IMG/VR virus record: IMGVR_UViG_3300020418_000038
Span: 1 to 27,087 of that record
DNA: 27,087 bases
Origin: a virus
Reading direction: 5' to 3' (one strand)
Part shown: positions 20,611-27,087 of the stretch, one piece after another
How positions within the stretch are numbered: the first letter of the stretch is position 1
Layout: the number at the start of each line of letters is the position of its first letter
The notes under the pieces: model-generated
Told to the model about the DNA's origin: nothing
Seen by the model: only the letters and a program-made list of their open reading frames with translations
Databases searched by the model: none
Program-made: the position numbers and the translations under genes

Positions 20611-20860
20611 TAGACGACTCCCGTTCGGCTTTAGACAGATCGCGCAGTGAGTCGAGCTTGGCGTTGCACTGCTTCAACGCTTCTCCCCGGAGCTGAGACT
20701 CGCGAACGATGTCGTCAGTCGTCTCCCATGTCTCGTGCGGTATCGGGCACGGCTCGGTCAGATTGGTTGGCGCGGGTACTACCGGATGGACGGTCTTGCT
20801 CGTGCATCCGGCGAAGATCGGCAGGCACGCTGCGGCTAAGATAATCGGCCACTTCGTCAT
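20600..20860 (-). CDS. o-spanin lipoprotein (Rz1-like)
   Basis: This 86-residue protein has a signal sequence ending in the lipobox IFAGC (Cys 19) and a Pro-rich stretch after it. AGGAG lies six bases before the ATG. It overlaps the i-spanin frame (20715-21137) out of phase, as Rz1 does with Rz. It should be an outer-membrane lipoprotein that joins the i-spanin to fuse the membranes in the last lysis step. Its C-terminal part runs on beyond the i-spanin stop, longer than lambda Rz1. Confidence 0.8.
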   Translation of the reverse strand: MTKWPIILAAACLPIFAGCTSKTVHPVVPAPTNLTEPCPIPHETWETTDDIVRESQLRGEALKQCNAKLDSLRDLSKAERESSNGE

Positions 20861-21137
20861 TCGTGCTCCTGATGTCGTCGAGCGTCTGCTGCTGCTCGCG
20901 GTATTGCTCACGAACGATCCGCCGCTGCTTGTCGAGCGCGGTCTGGACTTCGCCCACGAGTTCACTTCGTTCGTTGGCGGCTTCGAGCTTCGTCTGCGCC
21001 TTGTCACGCGCCGTCTCGGCTTGCGCGACCTCGGCCTGCATGGAGCTGATCCGCCATGTCTGGAAGCCGGCAAGGCTGGCGACGGCCAGAAAGACCGCCG
21101 CCACGCCACCGACGAGATAGCCGTTAAGGCCGAACAT
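20715..21137 (-). CDS. i-spanin (Rz-like)
   Basis: This 140-residue protein has an N-terminal membrane segment (about 5-28) and a long periplasmic coiled coil (AEVAQAETARDKAQTKLEAA and on). This is the Rz layout: inner membrane anchor, then coil reaching toward the o-spanin. It overlaps the holin by 14 bases and contains most of the Rz1-like frame. Identification rests on layout and cassette position because spanins are poorly conserved. Confidence 0.8.
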   Translation of the reverse strand: MFGLNGYLVGGVAAVFLAVASLAGFQTWRISSMQAEVAQAETARDKAQTKLEAANERSELVGEVQTALDKQRRIVREQYREQQQTLDDIRSTNDEVADYLSRSVPADLRRMHEQDRPSGSTRANQSDRAVPDTARDMGDD

Positions 21138-21354
21138 CGTTGCCTCGCTTCTTTCGGAGATACTTGAAGATGCCCCACAGGCCAGCGGCCACGGTGCCCG
21201 CGAAGGTGCCGTATGCGGTCACGGTGGAGCCCGGAACATCGGGCGGAGAGTCGCCGAATACCTGCAAGGTGACGTAGGAGATAAGGAACAGGGCGACGAC
21301 GAATACCGCCATCGCCATGAGCCGCTTGAGGATGCGGTCGATCACGTCTGCCAT
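21124..21354 (-). CDS. Holin, two membrane segments
   Basis: This 76-residue protein has transmembrane stretches at about 12-34 (MAMAVFVVALFLISYVTL) and 45-66, ending in a basic KYLRKKRG tail. This is the class II holin layout. The ATG at 21354 lies inside the lysozyme 3' end (13-base overlap); the 20-codon longer form is a shadow. It should permeabilise the inner membrane to release the lysozyme, which has no signal sequence of its own. Confidence 0.75.
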   Translation of the reverse strand: MADVIDRILKRLMAMAVFVVALFLISYVTLQVFGDSPPDVPGSTVTAYGTFAGTVAAGLWGIFKYLRKKRGNDVRP

Positions 21355-21776
21355 TTGCCCGTCCGCATCTGATCGGACAGCTCGTCGGCCCGGTAGCCGA
21401 CCTGATCGGCCCACAGGCTCTTGAGCATCCGTTTAGACGCGCGCCGGTACTTGCCCCGCTTCATCGCCCGGAGCGTGTTGCGGAACTGCATGAAGCTCGA
21501 CATACCCATGTTGAAGGCCATGTCGTAGACGACGGCGCGGCGCGGGCTGTTCATGTCCTCGACCCACGGCAGGCGCTCGTTGACCGCCGCGACCGTTTCG
21601 TCAATATCGTTGGAGAGCAAGTAGCGGGCCTCGTCCTCCGAGAGCCCCCGATCCTGCAAGTTGCGTCCGTAGGCGATAGTCGGCACGCCAAGGGAATCGT
21701 CGTAGACGACATGCCGACCATGCTCCTTGACTGAGCCCTCGAACTTCCGTAGCTGTGAGTTCAGGCGTTTTCGCAT
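21342..21776 (-). CDS. Endolysin, T4/P22-type lysozyme (GH24)
   Basis: This 144-residue muramidase has the T4-type catalytic triad: Glu 13 (KFEGS), Asp 27 (VYDDS) and Thr 33 (PTIAYG). The later AVYDMAFNMG segment is typical of GH24. There is no signal or SAR segment, so it depends on the holin. I chose the ATG at 21776 with GAGGTGAT eight bases upstream; a GTG four codons earlier is the alternative. It overlaps the preceding membrane-protein frame for about 175 bases. Confidence 0.85.
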   Translation of the reverse strand: MRKRLNSQLRKFEGSVKEHGRHVVYDDSLGVPTIAYGRNLQDRGLSEDEARYLLSNDIDETVAAVNERLPWVEDMNSPRRAVVYDMAFNMGMSSFMQFRNTLRAMKRGKYRRASKRMLKSLWADQVGYRADELSDQMRTGKWQT

Positions 21777-22113
21777 TTGGTGGATCACCTCGATAAACGG
21801 TGCTTGTGCTGAGCGCGTCGCGCGTGAGCTGGTCGAGCTTCGCGTTGACGCGCCGGAAACTTGAGCGCATGTCGCGCCGGAGCTGCTTCACGTCCTTGCG
21901 CAGCTCGATCATTTGTTTGCGGTCGCGGACGTTGTTCGTCTCCACGACGGCCACGCGCTTGTCTAAATCGCCGCCCCAATTAAAGAGCTTGTTGCCCCAT
22001 GTGAGGCCAAGCCCGAGCGTCGGGACGACGATTGCGACGACGACGGCCGCACGCTTGAGGCCAGTGCCGATGACTGGCGTGCTGGAATCGACCTGAGAGC
22101 CGCCCATGTGCAT
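21601..22113 (-). CDS. Membrane-anchored coiled-coil protein of the lysis cassette, long overlap
   Basis: This frame codes 170 residues: a single N-terminal membrane segment (LKRAAVVVAIVVPTLGLGL, about 19-37), then a coiled coil (VRDRKQMIELRKDVKQLRRD and on). That resembles hemolysin-XhlA-like or accessory holin proteins. The last 57 residues read through the lysozyme gene out of frame and look like shadow sequence, so the 3' end is suspicious. Either a genuine long overlap or a sequence error hides an earlier stop. The start directly follows the tail-protein stop. Confidence 0.5.
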   Translation of the reverse strand: MHMGGSQVDSSTPVIGTGLKRAAVVVAIVVPTLGLGLTWGNKLFNWGGDLDKRVAVVETNNVRDRKQMIELRKDVKQLRRDMRSSFRRVNAKLDQLTRDALSTSTVYRGDPPNAKTPELTATEVRGLSQGAWSACRLRRFPWRADYRLRTQLAGSGALGGRGPLLALQRY

Positions 22114-23217
22114 TTATGTCTTGATGATGTAATTGACCACGAGCGACGGCTGCATGACGTTGAACGGCTCGCCGCCGCCGGCTTCTTCGGTCGTGTTCAG
22201 GTACGGGTTGCCGCCCTGACCGCCATCGCCGCTGAAACCGTCGTCAGAGGGCGTGTAATAGTCGTGCGCGTGCGGCGCGAGTTCTTCCTCGGTCTGCGTA
22301 TGGCGTTCTTCGCCGAAGCGTTCGCCGCGCTCACGACGGGTAAGGCGAATCTCGTCTCCGTCGTCGTCCTCGGTGACGCCGCGCCCGGCGCCGACCGGGG
22401 CTCGACCGCGAAAGTCCGGCAGGTTGAACGTGCTGTTGCCGTCGCCGTTGCCGTAGACCGTGCCGAGCACGTCGTACAGGTCGTCGTACTCGCTGCGCGA
22501 GACCTCGCGACCGTCACAGATAAGCCAGCCGTTCGGGTCGTCGCTGCCGCCGAACATCGTGATCTGGCCGACCGGCGTGTAAGCCACCGGGCCATCCTCG
22601 ACCGTCAGGTTGCCGTTGATGTCGAGATCGCCCGTCACGGTGCCGCCGTAGATCGGCAGATACTTCTCGCCGTTCGACGTGAGAAGCCGCCAGTTGGAGC
22701 CCGAATAGACCGTGATTAGCCAGTCGCCCGGCGCAATCTCGCCGCCCTTCAAATCCTCGCCATTGGCGAGCTGTAGATCGTCGGCGCCCACGCCGTTGAT
22801 ATTGAGCGTGGCCGGGCCGTCGTTGTCGTTCTGTGCCTGCCAGACGACGATCTGGCCCTGCTGGTAGTTGTCGATCGCCGGAGACAGGGCGAGACGAAAG
22901 CTGTTCGTCGTGCCGGTATCGGGGCCGCCGTAGAACAGCGAGCCGCGCTGAATCTGGCCGAGCGCGGCGTAGTCGTCGGGAGACTGGCCGTCGCCGACGT
23001 TGATATGGCGAAACCCGCCCATCGGCAGGTTCTTAGACGGTGTGTTCTGGCCGTCCTTGGTAATGCAGTTTTGAATGCCGTCCGCCAAGTCCTGATCGTG
23101 CGTGTCGTGGCGGTCGGCCCGAATGTTGACGTTGTTGTTGCGGTCTTGGCCCCACACGGAGGAACCGCTGAAAGAGCCGTTGTCGCGGCTGAATACGCCT
23201 TTGCCGTTCCAAGGCAT
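22114..23217 (-). CDS. Tail fibre/tail-collar protein
   Basis: This 367-residue protein begins with a segment common at the N-terminus of podovirus tail fibres (MPWNGKGVF, later NIRADRHDTHDQDLADGI and MGGFRHINVGD). It has a phage tail-collar domain at about 215-279 (PVGQITMFGG, WLICDG, FNLPDFRGRAPVGAG). It ends in HAH and a QPSLVVNYIIKT tail, the usual collar C-terminus. It probably makes part of the host-binding fibre. It starts right after an intrinsic terminator, with GGAG four bases upstream. Confidence 0.85.
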   Translation of the reverse strand: MPWNGKGVFSRDNGSFSGSSVWGQDRNNNVNIRADRHDTHDQDLADGIQNCITKDGQNTPSKNLPMGGFRHINVGDGQSPDDYAALGQIQRGSLFYGGPDTGTTNSFRLALSPAIDNYQQGQIVVWQAQNDNDGPATLNINGVGADDLQLANGEDLKGGEIAPGDWLITVYSGSNWRLLTSNGEKYLPIYGGTVTGDLDINGNLTVEDGPVAYTPVGQITMFGGSDDPNGWLICDGREVSRSEYDDLYDVLGTVYGNGDGNSTFNLPDFRGRAPVGAGRGVTEDDDGDEIRLTRRERGERFGEERHTQTEEELAPHAHDYYTPSDDGFSGDGGQGGNPYLNTTEEAGGGEPFNVMQPSLVVNYIIKT

Positions 23218-23228
23218 AGAGACTCCAT

Positions 23229-23253
23229 AAAAAAGCCCCGCCGAAGCGGGGCT
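23229..23253 (-). terminator. Rho-independent terminator before the tail-fibre gene
   Basis: On the minus strand AGCCCCGC, loop TTCG, GCGGGGCT, then six T. It is inside the late gene run, so readthrough or a separate promoter is needed for the genes downstream. Confidence 0.9.
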
Positions 23254-23275
23254 GTGTTAGACATTGCGCGCTCGT

Positions 23276-25969
23276 CTAATCGCCGGGCCGAACCGTGATC
23301 GTCGGAAGCGACTCGGCCTGCCCGACCGTGCCCTCCGCATCTTCCTCGGCGGCAGGCAGGGCGTTGACGAGATAGGAGTTGAGCGTGCGCTTGATTGCGC
23401 GCTGCTGTTGCGGCGTCTCGGCCTTGCGCAGAAGCTCGCGCATGAGATTGCGGTCGAGTACCGCGTCCGCGAGCACGTCCTCGGTGCGCTCAACCGGGAT
23501 GCGGTTTGTCCACTGCCGAACGAATCGCGAGCCGGCCCCGCCCGCAATGAGCGAGTTCGCGGAGCTGGCCTCGCCGGGCAGCGATCCCGCAACGGTTGTG
23601 CCGAGCTTGGCGCCCGCGATACGCGACGCGAGATCGACGATGGTGCTCGGGTCGTTGTCCAGAATCTCGTTGACACCGCGATCCCGAAGGTTCGCGCGGT
23701 CGAGACGCCGAAACGTGTCCGCAAGCACGCTTAGACGGGAACGCTCGGAGGCGTCGAATAGGCCCGACTGATCGACGATGCCCCGGTTGTTCTCAAGGAA
23801 CTCGTTGAGGCGACGCCCCGATTCCGGCCCGGTCGCGCGTTGCAGCGCCTCGTCGACGAATGCGGTCTTGAGGCCGCTGCGGGCCGCGTCGTCGCGCCGG
23901 GTTAGACGAACGAGCTGCCGCATGTTGTCGGTCGGATTCTTCGACCGAAGCACGCGCTTTATCTCCTGATCGACCGGCGCGTCGAGATACAGCGAAGCCC
24001 GAGACCGCTGCCGATCCTGAATCGACCGGCGACGTAGGTTGGCGCGGCGAGAAACGCTGTCCGCGACTTCCTGAGACGAGCGGGCGTCAGCCAGCTCCTT
24101 GCGCAGTGCCGGGTAGTTGTTCAGGAGGTCGTTGTTCTTGCGGATGAACTGACCGGCCGAACGCGGGGAGACCGTGCCATCGGGGTTGATCGCCTGCTCG
24201 GCGAATCGGGCACGAACGAAGTCCTGCGCGGCCTGATCGAGCCGCGCGGCACGCTCAGGGTCTTGGGAGACGGCATCGCGCATCTGGCGCGCGTTGACGC
24301 CCGACTGAGGCCCGCCAGTCTTGGCGAACGCCCGTTCCAGCGTCATTTCCGGCTGGACGGACATGCCGCGATCCCGGTTGTAGCCGAGAATGCGGCCGAC
24401 CGCGCCTTGCCGGAAGCGCTCATTGAGATTGCGAGAAAACTCGTGCGCGGCGCGCAGGTTGTCGCTTTCCGTCGCCGCACTGCCGATGTCGTCGAGCGCG
24501 GCCTTCTGTAGCCGCGTGAGCGTTGCGATCTTGCGACGATTGGGCGCCCCGCTGTCCGCGCTTTCGCGTGCGGATGCCGAAAGGAGACGGCTTCGAAGGC
24601 GCTGTAGGTTGCTGATCGTCTCGCGCGGCTGGATGCCGTTGTCGCCGGCCATCGCCTCGTTGACGAACGCAGGAATGTCGTCGGGGTCGTCGAACCGGGA
24701 TCGCTCGGCGACGATGTTGTTGTACTCCCGGCGCATGTTGCTCGTTGGAACTTCGACCGATTGGTCTACTTCGTCGTAGAGCTGGCGCTCCTGCACGCGC
24801 GCATCGGCGAGAGCGCCCTCGATCTCGTCGCGGGCGATCTGGCCTGTGAGCGCCTGCTGGCCCTCCTGATTCGAAATGCCTGTGACGCGGCGACGCGCGT
24901 TGTCGAGAGCACGCTCGGATCGCTCACGGAGCGCGTTGTCGAGATTTTCGAGCCGATCCCGTAGCGCCATGCGGGTATCGTCGGCCGCGCCGGAGCCTGC
25001 AAGGTTTCGCCCCTCCTGCTCTGCGGCACGGCGGCTTTGTTCGCTCATGCTGTTGAGCCGATCCTCGACGCGGGTATCCCGCTGCGCGAGAGACCGTTCG
25101 AGACGCATGAGGCCGGCATCCTCGGTCTGCTGTGCTGGCGTGAGGTCGGCGCCCTCGACGCCCGGCGACTCGCCTTCGAGTGCGCGGGCGGCTGCTGCGG
25201 GGTCGTCGGTGACTTCCTTGAGCTGCCGCGCGGCGCGCCGCCGCGACGAGCCCGGAGTCGCCACGTCCGCTTTCTTGAAGGCATCGGCCGCACGCTCGCC
25301 GTTGCGCGAGACCAAGGAAATCGGCGCGAGCATACCGCCCGCAATCTGACCAACCATGTCGGCGCCCTGACTGTCGGGGGCGATCATGTTGGCTATCGCG
25401 GCGCCTGTGCCTGCGCCGGATGCGGAGCCAAGCTCGGCAACCGCGTTTGAGACGGGCGACTGGCGGAAGTTCTCCAAGATCGGCCGTAGCAGAATGCCGC
25501 CGTCCTTTCCGGCGCGGGCTGCTGCCCCCATCGCGGCGAAGGGTACGACTGCGCCGCCAATCTCGCGGCCGATTCGCCCGACAAACTCATTCGGCAGTTC
25601 CTTGTCGGGGTTTGTCGCTGCGCCAAAGTTAGACATCGCACGCTGGATGCTTTCGCTGCCACCGTAGGGCTCGCCCTCTGGCCCGAGCGTTTGCCCGAAG
25701 CCGAGAGCCTTGGATGCGGCGTTGAAGGCGTCGACCGGCAGGCCCGCGACGTTTGCCACGCCGCGCAGGAAGCCGCCGCCCGCTGAAAGCGCCAAATCCT
25801 CGACCGGGCTGCCCGTCGAGTTATCCGAGCCGCCGCCATACGCCGATGCGGTCTGATCGGAGCTGTTTCGCTCTGCGCGGATGCGCTGAATGCGCGAAAG
25901 GCCGTCGCCGTCATTAGACGGCGACTGACTCTCGCTTCGAATGCGTTTGAGGTCGTCAATAGAAGCCAT
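23276..25969 (-). CDS. Large virion protein, probably ejected internal protein
   Basis: This 897-residue protein has Gly/Ala-rich hydrophobic stretches near residues 58-80 and 135-225 (VVPFAAMGAAARAG, ASGAGTGAAIANMI). The rest is long, charged and helical, with many Arg/Glu/Asp. This composition, and the position next to the tail-fibre gene, fits podovirus internal (ejection) proteins that enter the cell envelope with the DNA. No lysozyme or transglycosylase motif is visible. The start is not strongly marked (AGTAGG nearby). A tail tape-measure role is less likely. Confidence 0.6.
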   Translation of the reverse strand: MASIDDLKRIRSESQSPSNDGDGLSRIQRIRAERNSSDQTASAYGGGSDNSTGSPVEDLALSAGGGFLRGVANVAGLPVDAFNAASKALGFGQTLGPEGEPYGGSESIQRAMSNFGAATNPDKELPNEFVGRIGREIGGAVVPFAAMGAAARAGKDGGILLRPILENFRQSPVSNAVAELGSASGAGTGAAIANMIAPDSQGADMVGQIAGGMLAPISLVSRNGERAADAFKKADVATPGSSRRRAARQLKEVTDDPAAAARALEGESPGVEGADLTPAQQTEDAGLMRLERSLAQRDTRVEDRLNSMSEQSRRAAEQEGRNLAGSGAADDTRMALRDRLENLDNALRERSERALDNARRRVTGISNQEGQQALTGQIARDEIEGALADARVQERQLYDEVDQSVEVPTSNMRREYNNIVAERSRFDDPDDIPAFVNEAMAGDNGIQPRETISNLQRLRSRLLSASARESADSGAPNRRKIATLTRLQKAALDDIGSAATESDNLRAAHEFSRNLNERFRQGAVGRILGYNRDRGMSVQPEMTLERAFAKTGGPQSGVNARQMRDAVSQDPERAARLDQAAQDFVRARFAEQAINPDGTVSPRSAGQFIRKNNDLLNNYPALRKELADARSSQEVADSVSRRANLRRRSIQDRQRSRASLYLDAPVDQEIKRVLRSKNPTDNMRQLVRLTRRDDAARSGLKTAFVDEALQRATGPESGRRLNEFLENNRGIVDQSGLFDASERSRLSVLADTFRRLDRANLRDRGVNEILDNDPSTIVDLASRIAGAKLGTTVAGSLPGEASSANSLIAGGAGSRFVRQWTNRIPVERTEDVLADAVLDRNLMRELLRKAETPQQQRAIKRTLNSYLVNALPAAEEDAEGTVGQAESLPTITVRPGD

Positions 25970-25975
25970 GCGAAC

Positions 25976-27087
25976 CTACTGATTTACCTTGCTTTCCAGC
26001 ATGTCTAACTGGCGGGGAGGCAGGGCGCGAAGATCGTCGTCGCTCGCGCTGTCGAGCCAGCTCGCCGCCTGTTCGCGGCTCATGCTCTCGATGTTGATGC
26101 CGCCGCCAGACGAGCCGCCTTGGCCTTCTGACCACCCTCCGGTCGCGCCCGGAGGACGGCCCATGAGGTTGATTACGCGGTCGATGCCGGCGACCTGATT
26201 CTTGAGTTCCTCCGCCTTGTCCGTCGTCACGTCTCCGCTCTGAATGGCTCTGACGTTGTTCTGGCGCTTGTTGAGAAGGAACGAGCGCATTTCGACGAGA
26301 TCGCCTCGCGCAGCATCCGGGTCAGACATGACGCGATCCGGGTTCGGGAGCATGTCCTGAATGATCTTCTGCTCAGCGACCGGAAAGCGCGGGTTGTTCA
26401 CGAGCGCCGTCTTGGCCTCTTGGTTGAACTGTCGAATGCCCTGCTTGGCGCGTGCCGTCTCTGCGTAGGGTGTGCCGTCCATGACGGCGCCGATGGTCTG
26501 GTTGATGAAGTTTCGGCCAGCGGAGACCGGGCCGATGCCCTCGTTGACCGCCTCGAATACGCTGTGCTCGTCCGACACGGCCTCGTCGGGAGACGGCGGG
26601 TTGGGGTCGATGCTTACGCCGGTCGGGGAGTTGGCGCCCTGCTGAGGCGGCACTACCCACTCGCGCTGATCGACGTTGTAGACGCCGCCGTTCACGGAGC
26701 GAACGCGGTCTCGGCGCGCGCGGCGCGGGCGATACTGCTTGTTCTTGCTCGCGAGCACTTCGCCGTCCGGGCTATACATGGTTTCGCCGCCCGAAAGAGT
26801 GAACCGCTCGGGCGTCTCCGCTTCGCGCAAGACGCTGTACGAGCCGTCCGGGCTGAGCTGCACCACGTCGTTCTCGCGGAAGCCGGCCGCTGCCTTTTCC
26901 TCGGGCGAGAGAAGGCGCGCGTCGGCGCCCATTTCCTGCTCGATGGTGCTCTGCATGACAGCCGGCGCGAGAGACGCGGCGATCTGATCGTTTTGCAGCA
27001 TCGCGGCGATCTGGCTGTTTTCCTGACTGCCGCCCTGCTGCGGCTGCGGCGCGGCGCGGCCGCCAGCGGGCGGGTCGTGGCGGCGGC
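25976..27087 (-). CDS. Virion structural protein, 5' end off the right edge
   Basis: The frame stays open from the stop at 25976 to the right edge, so the true start is probably outside the window. An internal ATG at 27001 would give 341 residues, but the sequence upstream continues the same style (Gln/Gly-rich, and NSQIAA beside NDQIAA). Visible parts include a beta-rich segment (DGSYSVLREAETPERFTL), a helical region (RNFINQTIGAVMDG, RQFNQEAKTAL) and a Gly-rich linker before the C-terminus. It probably forms part of the internal core or ejection apparatus with the next gene. Confidence 0.6.
   Translation of the reverse strand, partial: RRHDPPAGGRAAPQPQQGGSQENSQIAAMLQNDQIAASLAPAVMQSTIEQEMGADARLLSPEEKAAAGFRENDVVQLSPDGSYSVLREAETPERFTLSGGETMYSPDGEVLASKNKQYRPRRARRDRVRSVNGGVYNVDQREWVVPPQQGANSPTGVSIDPNPPSPDEAVSDEHSVFEAVNEGIGPVSAGRNFINQTIGAVMDGTPYAETARAKQGIRQFNQEAKTALVNNPRFPVAEQKIIQDMLPNPDRVMSDPDAARGDLVEMRSFLLNKRQNNVRAIQSGDVTTDKAEELKNQVAGIDRVINLMGRPPGATGGWSEGQGGSSGGGINIESMSREQAASWLDSASDDDLRALPPRQLDMLESKVNQ

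Noticed and set aside
22108-22719. 203-codon plus-strand open frame
   Set aside because: Antisense to the tail-collar gene, with Val/Arg/Ala-biased shadow composition.
1234-26006. TTAGAC as the Neisseria-type DNA uptake sequence
   Set aside because: The reverse, GTCTAA, resembles but does not equal GCCGTCTGAA, and the flanking GCC and final AA are not kept.

Overview
The window looks like the middle of a temperate, tailed (probably podovirus-like) phage genome of a high-GC Gram-negative host. Many proteins are acidic, which would fit a halophilic gammaproteobacterium, but the host cannot be fixed from sequence alone. Phage genes lie on both sides of a tRNA-derived attachment site. That makes the site look like attP in a circular or excised phage genome rather than attL or attR flanked by bacterial DNA.

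Layout. 1-1526 (minus): small terminase and two small late genes, the last cut by the left edge. 1527-2207: control region with an operator-covered rightward promoter, a boxA-like antitermination site and a structured leader. 2208-5962 (plus): early operon of seven genes around a MoxR/CobS-like AAA ATPase. Nearly every gene is preceded by the same module: a long covarying hairpin, a short GGGC/GCCC hairpin, then a start sequence containing GGAGATTAGACATG. 11090-6086 (minus): tightly overlapping replication operon (SF2 helicase, primase, Ref-like nuclease, VRR-NUC nuclease, Q-like antiterminator). 11588-12578: immunity region with divergent Cro-like and CI/LexA-like regulators. 12694-18704 (plus): ERF annealing protein, YqaJ exonuclease, SSB, many small accessory ORFs, excisionase-like protein and tyrosine integrase. 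18705-19095: attP with arm-type repeats. 19096-19392 (plus): secreted moron-like protein. 27087-19393 (minus): end of the late operon, with virion proteins, a tail-collar protein, the lysis cassette (lysozyme, holin, Rz/Rz1-like spanins) and an HTH-phosphoesterase fusion.

Regulation. A 17-bp palindromic operator (GTTAG-N7-CTAAC class) occurs at six promoter regions. In four of them the -10 hexamer starts inside its right half. This defines a repressor regulon covering immunity, early, replication and recombination genes. The small terminase lies upstream of late genes that run off the left edge, and the right end of the window holds the distal late genes. In a circular map all late genes could therefore be one leftward unit that ends at attP.

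Three signals stand out. First, the hexamer TTAGAC occurs about 51 times on both strands in coding and noncoding DNA, far above expectation. It also forms the spacer between ribosome-binding site and start codon in many genes. Second, the start-associated hairpin modules of the early operon resemble in concept the SAS/ESAS elements of some mycobacteriophages, and one orphan module appears to be a gene-loss scar. Third, the operators share a common promoter geometry, including a probably leaderless Cro-like transcript.
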